64,000 nt of DNA, taken from Sapria himalayana (taxonomy: Eukaryota > Streptophyta > Magnoliopsida > Malpighiales > Rafflesiaceae). The notes under the pieces are model-generated. The model made no database searches, was not told the DNA's origin, and saw only the letters and a program-made list of their open reading frames with translations. The DNA lies in NCBI GenBank assembly GCA_029783825.1, contig JAREIK010000727.1, positions 107,001-171,000 of the forward strand, given 5' to 3'. Made by a program: the position numbers and the translations under genes. Position 1 is the first letter of the stretch, and every line of letters starts with the position of its first letter. Shown here piece after piece: positions 49,599 through 61,689 of the stretch.

Positions 49599-49893
49599 TT
49601 CTACCCCCCTCCCTATAACATTTATGTTTTTCAAAAACATATCTCCTATTCTCCTCTCAAAATTTTCTCTCTCTCACAAAAACCGTGCATCTCTCTCTCG
49701 GGCCTCGAGATTTTGATTTCGGCTTGGATTTTCGTGAAACTCTACTTGAGTATTGAACATCAGAGCTTCCTGCGGTGCACCTTGCACGTGACTAACCTCA
49801 TTGCTTTTAACGGGTAATTTATTTTACGTTTTTATTTACTTTCTCTCTCTAAAGCTTCTCTCTCTAGAAAAACATAGGAAAAAAAACATAAAA

Positions 49894-52017
49894 ATGACAA
49901 ATACACCTGACACGTATTTAAATTTGGAAAATGAAAATGTTAGTGTTACACAGATATCTGTGGCTGCTGAAACTTTGGTTTCTCCAGTCATCTCAACCCA
50001 AAGTTCTAAAAAACAAAAAACTAGGAGGACATCTGTAGTTTGGACTCTTTTTAAAATCATAACACAAGTAAATGTTAGGGGTGAGGAACTTGATATGGCA
50101 CAGTGCAAATATTGTATGAGATTTTTAACATGGAAGAGTTCATGTGGGACTGGGCACCTTAAGAGGCATGCCGAATTATGCACCAAAAAACATGGACCCT
50201 TAGATCCTAGGCAAACCCAACTTGGCACTACATTTTTTGAGACTGGATCGAGTTCAGTCTCAAAGTTTACTCCCTTCGTATACTCCAACGAGTTGGGTAG
50301 GGACGGCATGGCCATGCTCATCACATTGATGTGTCTTCTGATCAGATTTTCGGAAGATCCGAGGGTAGTGCACATCATGCAGACTTATTTTCAGCCATCC
50401 TATCGTAGGATTCCTATGTCCACATCTAGGAGTGACATACTAAAGATATATAAGTTAGAAAAACAAAAAATAATTAAGGAATTTATGGCATATAGTGGAG
50501 TGGTGTCCGTGACGTCCGATATAATGACATGTCACGATGATTCTTCTTATGCATGTCTCACGAGTCACTATGTAGATTCTAACTGGACAATCAATAAAAA
50601 AATATTAGGGTTCACTGTGATTCTTCATCCTCGTGATGGCCCGGCCATTTTTGAGTGTATGATGAAAATATTTAGGGAATATAAAATTCAAAATAAAATT
50701 TTTAGTGTCACTTTTGATAATGCTTCTAATAATGGAGTAACGATCAATATGTTTGTTAGGAATATTAGAGACGCACCATTAGGAGAGATCTTTCATGTCA
50801 GATGCATGTGTCATGTGATTAACCTGATAGTTCAAGCGGGTATGAAGGTGTGTTCCCCCGCGTTGGAAAATATACGCAATGCACTCAAGTATATTTGCAC
50901 TCCTCGTAGACTACAAGAGTTTGGTAATCTCTGTTTGTCTGTGAATCTTAAGAAGAAGAAATTCCAATCGGATGTGAGACATCGTTGGAATTACACGTAC
51001 CTGATGTTGGAATCATGTGTTGGATACGAACACGTGATATCCGACTACGTCAATAGTAAGAGTGACGAACTTATTATTGACGACACTGACTGGGCTTCAG
51101 GAATTTCATTTATGAAATTCCTGAAGATATTTTATGACACGACGAACATGTGTTCATCGGTTTATACGCCCACCACTTGCATTGCACTCCGGTGCATATG
51201 CAACATTAGTAGCATGTTTAGGAAGTATCGAGCTGACCCGATGCTTAGCCATATGGTTGTAGAGATGGAGACCAAGTACTTGAAGTACTGGTCCACCATT
51301 CCATCTCTTTATTGCCTCGTTGCATGCATGAACCCTAGAGCTAAGGTGGAAGGGGTTGAAAACACCCTGACTTTCATTTCCTCATGCATGAACCTGGAAG
51401 AGCCACCTGAAGGGTTCATTTACGAGAAGTTGACAAACCTGTTCACATACTACGATACTAGGTATGGTGGTGGTGGTGGTGAGATTGTGATTATGGACAT
51501 TGATACCTTGTTCGGAGATGACGATTATTCCATTAACCTAGCGAGGGGGAAACGTAGGGGTGGACCATCACATAGGAGTGAGCTGTCTCGGTACTTAGAT
51601 ACCGATTACTGCTCAATCCTATCACATTCTGATAATAAGAATCTTGATTTATTACAGTGGTGGAAATCATATGAGTCCACCTATCCCGTGCTATCTAGGA
51701 TGGCACGGGATCTACTGACTCCTCCGGTGTCGAGCATAGCATCGGAGTCTGCTTTTTCTGTTGCAGTGAACGTGATTTCGGATAGGAGATCGAGATTACG
51801 TCCAGATATGGTTGAGGCATTGGCATGTTTGAAGGATTGGGAGGAATCTAGATTTAGCATCCATGATCGTGCTGAAGCTGGGACTGTGACAGACACTGCA
51901 CTAGCATCCACATCCACTACGATGGCGGAGGAGCTGATTGCCGATGATGATGATCCATATGATACTGATCTTGATGTTGCGGCTGATGATTCTCATGATA
52001 TGCCGTTTGCCGATTGA
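49894..52017 (+). CDS. hAT family transposase, BED zinc finger, intact
   Basis: This 707-residue protein catalyses cut-and-paste transposition of the surrounding element. An N-terminal BED zinc finger spans about residues 48-98 (VVW.LF, CKYC at 71-74, HLKRHAELC with His92 and Cys96), for DNA binding. The RNase H-like catalytic core follows. TSDI supplies the first Asp (209), with YACLTSHYVDSNW just downstream. TFDNASNN supplies the second Asp (275), and RCMCHVINLIVQ is the conserved C-x2-H segment (304-307). The C-terminal hAT dimerisation region is about 565-650, with LQWWKS and the catalytic Glu618 in ASESAFS. The tail is acidic and Asp-rich. Length and domain order fit the plant Ac/RICESLEEPER group. 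I chose the ATG at 49,894 because the 31 codons upstream in the open frame have no ATG and read like leader sequence. TGA is at 52,015-52,017. No internal stops or shifts. Confidence 0.95.
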   Translation: MTNTPDTYLNLENENVSVTQISVAAETLVSPVISTQSSKKQKTRRTSVVWTLFKIITQVNVRGEELDMAQCKYCMRFLTWKSSCGTGHLKRHAELCTKKHGPLDPRQTQLGTTFFETGSSSVSKFTPFVYSNELGRDGMAMLITLMCLLIRFSEDPRVVHIMQTYFQPSYRRIPMSTSRSDILKIYKLEKQKIIKEFMAYSGVVSVTSDIMTCHDDSSYACLTSHYVDSNWTINKKILGFTVILHPRDGPAIFECMMKIFREYKIQNKIFSVTFDNASNNGVTINMFVRNIRDAPLGEIFHVRCMCHVINLIVQAGMKVCSPALENIRNALKYICTPRRLQEFGNLCLSVNLKKKKFQSDVRHRWNYTYLMLESCVGYEHVISDYVNSKSDELIIDDTDWASGISFMKFLKIFYDTTNMCSSVYTPTTCIALRCICNISSMFRKYRADPMLSHMVVEMETKYLKYWSTIPSLYCLVACMNPRAKVEGVENTLTFISSCMNLEEPPEGFIYEKLTNLFTYYDTRYGGGGGEIVIMDIDTLFGDDDYSINLARGKRRGGPSHRSELSRYLDTDYCSILSHSDNKNLDLLQWWKSYESTYPVLSRMARDLLTPPVSSIASESAFSVAVNVISDRRSRLRPDMVEALACLKDWEESRFSIHDRAEAGTVTDTALASTSTTMAEELIADDDDPYDTDLDVAADDSHDMPFAD

Positions 52018-52560
52018 TGCTGATCTGCTATTTTTTTCGATGTTTTTTTTATTCATTGTATTTATACGCTTTGTCTGTACGTTGTGCTTGTGTTGAAACT
52101 TATACTTGTTTTGTTCGGACCATCAGTTTCAAATGCATGATTCGTAATTTTTCATTTCTGTAGTTTAATTTTTTTTTTAATTTTAATTTTTCCTAACATA
52201 ATGTATTGATTTATTTTTTTTACGTTTTAAATTTTATTTTAAAAATTAATAACTTTAATTTATAATTAATAAATTATAAATATAAATAAAGTTATACTTA
52301 GTTGAATTTGATAAAAAAAATAATTTTCTAAAATTTGTTTTTTTAAAATTTTAATTTTTACCATTTTTAAAAAAAATTAGATTTAATAATTAATACTCTA
52401 CACTACATAGTGTAGAGAGTAGACTACAGTCACTATGACACTACACTTAACTTAAAATTAAGAAATATAATTTACAATATATAAATTAAAAAAAAATACA
52501 ATATTCTGATTTCAGAATTCAGAGAATCAGATTTCTGCCTAGCCTCCCCTGAGTTTTTAA
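52018..52560. other. hAT 3' UTR and AT-rich spacer
   Basis: Non-coding, AT-rich. Around 52,395-52,450 ACTCTACACTACATAGTGTAGAGAGT forms a short inverted repeat (ACTCTACACTA / TAGTGTAGAGAGT), possibly a stem near the transcript end. No second ORF is present inside the element. Confidence 0.7.
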
Positions 52561-52859
52561 ACAGTGACCCATCCCTTCCCAGTCCCGTGCCCGCCTGCCC
52601 GGCCCTGCCTCTCTCTCACCCTCAACGGCTCAGCCAGTCAGCCTATGCGGCTATGCCTGTATGCCCTGGCGGCTGGCGCATGGCCTGTATGGCCAGGCCA
52701 GGCCAGAGTGGGCCCGGCAAGGCGCGGCACGGCACGCCGTGCCTAGGCGCCGTGCAATGCCCGCCTATATTCAAACTGTGCCGTGCCGGGCACGGTAGCA
52801 TGATCGTGCTGCAAAAAAACGGGCCATGCCGTGCCGGGCCGTCCCGTTTGACACCTCTA
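52560..52859. repeat. hAT right GC-rich subterminal repeats and TIR
   Basis: Words such as GGCACGGCACGCCGTGCC, GTGCCGTGCCGGGCACGG and GCCGTGCCGGGCCGT precede the right TIR (52,845-52,859). The arrangement mirrors the left end. Two plus-strand frames here (60 and 104 codons) are products of the GC-rich repeats and are not genes. Confidence 0.85.
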
Positions 52860-52867
52860 ATCTATAT
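52860..52867. repeat. hAT target-site duplication, right copy
   Basis: ATCTATAT, identical to 49,087-49,094 and itself part of the TCTA array. Confidence 0.93.
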
Positions 52868-55800
52868 ATCTATGTATGTGTCTATCTATCTAATTCTCTA
52901 ACTAATTAACTATTTGTGTTTCTATTTATTTATCTGTCTAACTATTTAACCATCTATTTTTCTATTAGTCTATAAGTCTATTTATCTATCTGATTATTTT
53001 TATATGTGTTTATATGTCAATCTATCTTTTTATCTATATATCTATTTATGTATCTTAATATCTATCTTTATATCTTTCTATCTATCTATCTTTTTATCTA
53101 TCTATATATGTATGTATCTGTATATCTATCTGTCTATATATCTATCTATCTAATTTTTCCACTTATCTATCTATTTGTCTATATATGTATCTATTTGATC
53201 TCTTTTTCTATCTATCTGCCTATATCTATCTGTTTATCTGTATATCTATCAATCAATATATATATCTATATATAAATCTATTTAACTGTCTATCTATATA
53301 TTTGTCTATTAATTTATCTATCGATCTATCTATCTATATGTTTATATGTCTATCTATCTATCGATTTTTTCTCTATTTATCTATATATTTGTTTATCTAT
53401 CTATCTATCTAAATATTTTTCTGTCTATCAATTTATCTATCTATTTATATATATATATGTATGTATGTATGTATGTATATATCTACCTTTTTTATAATCT
53501 TACCATTTTTATATCTATCAATCTATCTATTTGTCTATCTGACTATCTATCCATTAATCTATTTGAATATCTATCTATCAGTCTATTTTTCTATGAATAT
53601 ATGCATCTATATGTTTTTCTTACCATCTATCTATCTATCTATCTATATATTTTACTATCTATCTATTTGTCTATGTATCATTTTGTATATATGTCTATGT
53701 GTCAATCAATATATCTATGTAACTATCTACCTTTCAATCTAACTATCTAACTAACTATCTAACTATCTTTATATCTATTAGACTATCATTCTATAATTCA
53801 ATTTATTTACCTATATATATATATTTATATATCTGTCTATTTAACTTTCTATTTGTATATCGATATATTTATTTAACTGTCTAACTATCCAACTATCTAT
53901 TAGTCTATTAGTAAATCAGTTTATATGACAATCTGTCTATTTATCTATCTATCTATATTTCTATTTTTTTATCTATGTATATATCTATCTATTTATATAT
54001 CTCTTTATCTACCTATTTACCTATCGCTCTATATAACTATTTTTCCATTAGTCTATCTGATGATTTGTCTATCTTTATATATGTATTTCTTTCTATCTTT
54101 TTATATGTCTATTTTTGTATCTATCTATTTATAGATCTATGTATTTATCTAACTATCTAACTATCTATGTATCAATCTGTCTATGTATCTATCTACTAAC
54201 TATTTAACTATCTATTTTTCAATTAGTCTATTTGTCTATCTTTCTATCTGACTATCTATAGATATGTTTTTGTGTCTATTTATCTAATTGTCGATATATC
54301 TATTTGTCTATCTATCTATCTATCTATCTAATTATCTATCTATCTGTCTACATGTCTATCATTCCTCTATCTTTTTGTCTACCTATCTATCATCCTTCTA
54401 TCTATCTATCTACCTATATATCATCCCTCTATGTATTTGTCAGATGGCTATGTCTTTATCTCTCTATGTACCTTTGAGTTTATCAATCTATAAGTCTATT
54501 TATCTTTCTATCAATATATAAAATTGTGTATATGTCTATTTGTCTATATGTTTATCATTCTATCTGTCTATCAATCTATCTTTATATCTATATATTGTGA
54601 ATCTGTCTAGATATCTATCTATCAACCAATCTATTTGTCTATATGTCTATATGTCTAACTTTCAATCTATGTAAATATCTATCTGTGTATCTGTCAAACT
54701 ATTTAACTATTTTTATGTTAATCTACCTATCAATAAATCTATATATATATATATATATATATATCCATCTATCAATCAATATATCTTTCTATTTGTATGT
54801 TTATCTACCTATTTGTTTATCTATCTATCTATATATCTATATATCTATATATCTATATATCTATATATCTATATATCTATCTATCCATCTGTCTATCTAT
54901 CTTTCTTTCTTTATATATATTTGTCTATCTATCTATATGTCTATCAATCTCATTATCTATTTATCTATCCATCAATCTGTCTATCTATCTATTTATCTAT
55001 CTATCTATCTGTCTTTCTATCTATCTATCTATCTATATGTATATCTATTAGGTTATCAATCTATAAGTCTATGTGTCTATCCATTGATCTGTCTGTCTAT
55101 CTATCTATCTATATATCTATCTATATATTTGTCTAACTATGTATATGTTTATCTCTTTATTTGTATATCTATCTAATTGTTTATCTTTTTCTTTCAATAT
55201 CTATCTATATGTCTAACTTTATATTTGTTTATTTATTTAACTGTCTATGTATCTATTTGTCTATCTATCCATCTATCAAACTATCAATCTATCTATCTAT
55301 TTGACTTTATATCTTTCTAATTCACTAACTACTAAAAATCTATTTCTCTATCTGTCTATCTATGTATTTTTCAATCTATCTAACAATTTAACTATATTTA
55401 TATCTATTAGTCTATCTATCTATATATCTATATATCTATTTATCTATCTATCTTTATGTTTATATGTCTATCATCAATTTGCCTGTCTAACTATCTATCT
55501 GTATATCTATTTATTTTATTATCTATCTTTTTCTCTATCTATCTATATATCTGTCTATGCAACTATCAATCAATCTAGCAATCTATTAATCTATTTATAT
55601 GTTTATATGTCTATCCAACTATCTATCTAATTGTCTAACTATCTAGTTGTCTATCTATCTATTTATCTATCCATCTATCTTTCAAACTATCTATTTTTAT
55701 ATTAGTCCATCACTATAATTGTCTATTTGTCTATATGTCTATTTATTTTTTTCTCTCTGTGTCTATGTGTCTATTTATATATCTATCTATTTGCCTATCA

Positions 55801-56022
55801 GTTTATATATTTATCTCATTTTTATTTTTCTATCTATCAATATGTGTATCTGTCTTTCTGTTTATATGTGTCTATGTCTCTATATTGCAATGTGTCTATC
55901 TATCTGATCTGTCTATCGATCTATCGGTCTATTTATATATCAGTCAATAAATTTATTGGGCTATCTACCTATCTATTTATCTATATATCTACTGTTTATA
56001 TATCTATCTATTTGTAAATTTA

Positions 56023-56081
<59 letters not shown>

Positions 56082-57770
56082 GTCTATATATCTATGTATC
56101 TATCTATCTTTCTTTCTTTCTATCTCTTTATCTGTCTATATGTTTATCTATCTATATGTGTATATCTTCTATTTATCTATTTTTTGTTAATTTATCTATC
56201 TTTATATCTATCAACATATCTAACTATTTATCAATCTATCAAAATATTTAGATGTCTTTGTATTTATCTATGCATTTTTGTAAATATCTATATATCTATA
56301 TATCTATCTATATATCTACCTATATTCTTATTTGGCTAATAATCAATCTATCTAACTATATGCCTATCTGATTATCTATCTATCTTTTTATCTATCTATA
56401 TTTCAATCTATCTATCTGCATATATATCTATTTGTCTATCTAACTATCTATATATCTATCTATCTATATAGCTATCTCTATATCTCCCCATCTATCGATT
56501 TGAATATCTGTATAATATCTATCTATCGAATTGTTTATTTAAATATTTATCTATCTATTTATTTATATATCTTTTTGTCAATATATCTATCTATAATTCT
56601 TTCTATCTATCTATATGTCTATTTGTTTATCTGTCTAATAGTATATCTAACCATCTATTAATATGTTTATCTATCTATCAATCATTCTATCAATCTATCT
56701 ATCTATTTTTCTGTCTGTCTATTTGTCTATCTAACTATATGTCTATCTATGCATCTTTCTATCTATCTATATATATGTATATTTGTATATCTATCTATCT
56801 ATTTATATTTTACATTTGTCGGTCTATTTTTCTACTTATCTATCTATCTATATAAGTATCTATCTATCCATTTGTCTATATCTATTTTTCTATCTGCATA
56901 TCAATCTATCTTTTAATAATTCTACCAATCTATCTATCTATATTTTGTCTTTATTTCTATCTGGCTATCTGAATATCTAGCTATCTATCTATCTATCTAT
57001 ATATCTATCTATCTATTTTTATATCTATTATCTCATTATTCATCGATATATCTATATATAAATCTATATATTTATTTATCTATCTATATGTTTATCTATC
57101 TATCTATCTCTCTATCTCTTTATATGTCTATTTGTCGATCCATTTATCTCTCTATCTTTTATATAATATCTATCTTTCTATCTATCTATTTATCTATCTC
57201 TGTCTATCTATCTATCTATGTATCTTTTTATCTATATATCAATGTATCTATCAATTTATCTATTTATCTATCAACCTGCCTATAATTCTAGCAATCTATC
57301 TGTCTATTTTTCGATTTCATTATGTTTTTATTTGTTTATTTATTTATCTTACTATCTATCCATCTATTTGATTATCATTCTATGTGCCTATCTATCTTTT
57401 TATCTAATTATCTATTAGCCTATTTGTATATTAGTCTATAATTATATTTATTTATCTCTAAATCTATCTATTTGTCTATGTATCTTTGTGTCTATGTGTC
57501 TATCTGTGTATCTACCTCTCTATCTATATAACTATTTGTCTATGCGTCTTGTGTCAACATGTATATCTATATATCTATCTAACTATCTATCTGTATATCT
57601 GTCTATATGTCTATCTATCTATCTATCTGTTTATCTATCTAGTTGTCTATCAGTCTATTAGTCTATCAATTTATCTGTATATCTATCTATCTATATTTAT
57701 ATTTGGCTATCTATCTCTCTATATTTCTATTTGTCTATTTTTCCTTTTATCTATTTATCTATCTATCTAG

Positions 57771-57822
<52 letters not shown>

Positions 57823-60800
57823 ATCTATTTGTAAATTTATCCATATATTGATCTTTTTATTTGTTTATTTATGTAAATGTCTATATTTCTATATTTCTAT
57901 CTATGTAACTATCTAACTGTATATCTTTTTATCTATATATTTATACATCAAACTATCTATCTGTCAAACTATCTATCTGTCAAACTATCTAACTGTCTTT
58001 CTTTCTATCCACCTAATAGTGAATGTATCTATCTTTCTATTTATTTATTCATCTATCTATCTATCATTCTATTTTTATGTCAATTTATTATTCTACCTAT
58101 CTATTTGTCTAGCTATCTATATATCTATCTATCTATCTGCCTATCTTTCTATCCATCCATCTATCTATTTATCTATATATCTAGCTATCTATTTATCTAT
58201 CCTTCTATCTATCTGTCTTTTAGTTTATCTATCTATGCATCTGTCTGTTTGTCTATCTGTCTCTCTATCATTCTATATGTTTATCTGCCTATCTATCTAT
58301 GTATGAATCTATCTGTCTATCTAGTGGTCTATCTGCAGATCTATCTACCAATCTATATATCTATCTTTCTTTCTATTTGTCTATCTCGGTGTTATCAATC
58401 TCTTTGTGTATCTAGCTTTGTATTTTTGTGTATTTGTATATCTATCTATGCATACATCTATTTATCTCTCTATTTATTATATCTAATTATTTATAAATAA
58501 CTATATTTATATATCTATCTATATGTCTAACTATATATTTGTCTATCTATCTATCTGAGTATTTTTTTTAGTCTATCATTTTATATCTCTATCTATCTAT
58601 CTGTCCATCTCTCTTTGTGTTTCTCTATCAATCTATTTATCTATTTTTTATATGTTTATATGTTTATCTATCTATCAATCAATTAGTCTATATATCTATC
58701 TATCTAAGTATCTATTTATCTATCTATCAATCTATATCTCTACTTGTCTATATGGCTATTTGTCTATCTGTCTATCTCTATCTATCTATTTAATCTATCA
58801 ATAAATCTATCTCTCTATCCATCTATCTAACTATCTAACTATCTGTTATTTTTCTATGAATCAATCTTTTTACCTATCTATCTATATATCTTTTTATTTA
58901 TCTATCTTTCTATATATCTACCTATCTATTTATCAATTTTTTATTTCTTTATCTATTTGTCTTTATTTATCTATTTGTATATCTATCTATTTATCTATCT
59001 GTCTATGTGGCTATCTATATATCTATTTATTTATTTGTCTATCTAACATAAATTTATCTATCTAACAATCTAACTATCTATATATCTGTATATTTGTCTA
59101 TTTATCTATTTTATTTTTTATCAGTTTATATATAAGTCTTTTTATTTTTATATCTATCTTTTTCATTAGCTATTTATCTATATATATATCTATCTGTCTA
59201 TCTAACAATCTATCTATATATCTATCTGTTTATTTGTCTATCTATATTTCTTTCTATCTTTATATTTACTATCTATCTATCTATCTATTTTCCTATTTGT
59301 CTAACTTTCTATCTCACTATCTATATATCTCTTGATCTATGTATCTATTTATCTATCTATCTATGTATATATTTATCTATCTATTTATTTATTTGTCTAT
59401 TTATCTATTTGTATATGTGTCTATTTATTTATATATCTATCTTTATATCTATCTTTATATCTATCTTTATATTTATCTATTTATTTATATATCTATCTGT
59501 CTATATGTTTATGTGTCTATGTGTTTATTTATCAATTCGTCTATTTTTCTAACTATCTATTATTCTATAAGTGTATTTTCCTATATGTGAATCTTTCTAT
59601 TAGTCTATGTAACTTAATGTGTATGTGTCTATCTTTCTATATATCTTTCAATCAATCTATTTGTCTATGTATCTATGTGTCTACGTAACTATCTATCAAT
59701 CTATATTTATATGGATTTGTCTATCCATCTATCTAGCCATTTATCTATCTATATGACTATATGTTTATCTATCTAGCTATCTATTAATTTATTAGTCTAT
59801 CTATTTATTTGTCCATCAATCTTTCTATTTGTTTATCTGTCTTTTTATATATCTATCTATATGTCTAGCTATCTATTTGTCTATCTATCTATTTATTATC
59901 TGTTTATTTGTCTATCTATATATATGTATATCTATCTATCTATATATCTATCTGTCTATTTGTCTGTCCTTCTATCTATTTGTATATGTATTTATTTATT
60001 TGTTGATCGATCTATATATTTATCTATTTATCTTTATATCTATCTATCTGTTTATCTTTGAAAAGATATATTTCTCTATCTATCTATTTGTCTATTTGTC
60101 TATCAATTTATTTGTCTGTCTATCTATCTATCTAACTATCTAACTAATTATCTATCTATTTATCTATCTATCTGCATGTCTATCTATCTAGCTATCTATC
60201 AAACTATCTAACTTTCTTTCATTATATCAGTCTCTTAGTCTATTTATCTATTTTTCTATCTATCTTTATGCTTATCTGTCAATCTATCTATCTGTGTATC
60301 TGTTTATCTATCTATTTATCAATAAAATCAATCAATCTCTCTATCTAATAATCTATGTATTTGTATATCTACCTATCGACTTAACTGTCTGTCTATCTAT
60401 CTATTTATTTATTTGCCTATCTATCTATAAATCAATCTATCTGATTCTCTATTTATAAATCTATTTATTTTACTATCAATCAATCAATCTATCTATCTAA
60501 CTATCTATTGATCTATCTTTTTATCTATTTGTGTATCTATCAATCTATCTTTATATCTATCTATGTATTTATCTCTTTCTACCTATCTGTCTATAACTTT
60601 ATTTATCTATCTATTTATCTAACATTCTATGTCTATCTATCTGTCTATCTTTCTGTCTATTTCTATATGTTTATTTGCCTTTATATCTCTATATCTATCT
60701 ATATGTCTTTCTATCAATCTACATATCTATCTATTTATATATCTGTCAATCTGTCTATCTATCTATCTACTATGTAACTATTTATTTTTCTATCTATCTA

Positions 60801-61643
60801 TCAATCTATCTATATATATATATATCTAGCAATCTATTTATCTATATATCTATCAATCTATTTATCTATTTATCTTCATATATGGTCTATCTATCTATCT
60901 ATTTTTTGATCTAATTATCTATCTATCTATTTGATTATCTGTGTATCTTTGTATCTGTCAATCAATTTATATATCTATATATCAAAATGACTATCTAACT
61001 TTCTAGTTGTCTATCAATATATCTAGCTTTCTAGTTGTCTATCAATATATCTAGCTTTCTATGTGCATATCTATTTATTAATTTATCTGTATATCTATCT
61101 ACCTATCTAATTATATTTCTATCTATCTATATATATGACTATCTATATGCTTCTCTCTCTATCAATTTGTCAATTAGTCATTCTATACCACTAACTAAAA
61201 ATCTATCTATCAATCTATATACCTATCTATCTATCTATCTGTCATTCACTTTATTTGTCTATATATCTATCTATCATTTAGTCAATCAACCTATTTATGT
61301 ATCTAAATAACTATCTAACTAACTATTTATCTATCTGTCTATCTAATTATCTTCTTATCTTTTTATCTAACTATCTACGTGTCTATCCATCTATTTTTCT
61401 ATCTATTATCTATCTATTTAACTATCTATCTATATATCATATCTGTCTATTTGTCCATCTTTCTATCTATTTATTTGTCTATCTATGTATTTGTTTATTT
61501 GTCTATCTATCTATCTTTTTTTCTATCTATGTGGCTAACTATCTTTCAATTTATCTATCTATCTGCCTATCTATGTTCTCTCTATTTATCATTTAACCTA
61601 TTAGTGTAAGTGTTTATATTTCTATTTATCTATCTATCTATTT

Positions 61644-61689
<46 letters not shown>

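Larger units (their letters stand above)
49095..52859 (+). mobile_element. Complete hAT (Ac-like) DNA transposon, probably autonomous
   Basis: 3,765 bp bounded by perfect 15-bp terminal inverted repeats TAGAGGTGTCAAACG / CGTTTGACACCTCTA and a perfect 8-bp TSD. Both subterminal regions (49,110-49,300 and 52,560-52,845) are GC-rich and packed with GGCACGGC / GCCGTGCC words in both orientations, the expected layout of hAT transposase-binding sites. The body carries one uninterrupted transposase frame. Flanks on both sides are TCTA array 5 and 6, which rejoin cleanly when the element and one TSD are removed. All parts needed for transposition appear present, and the perfect TIR and TSD argue for a recent insertion. 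Confidence 0.96.

Noticed and set aside
49814..49867. Intron in the transposase leader
   Set aside because: GT and AG borders exist, but 54 bp is shorter than plant introns usually are; left as untested.
49801..49893. N-terminal extension of the transposase upstream of the ATG
   Set aside because: No ATG in these 31 codons. The sequence is a CT-rich leader, and the BED finger sits at a normal distance from the 49,894 start.
52564..52901. Frames of 60 and 104 codons at the right end of the hAT element
   Set aside because: They translate the GC-rich subterminal repeats and run across the TIR into the TCTA array.
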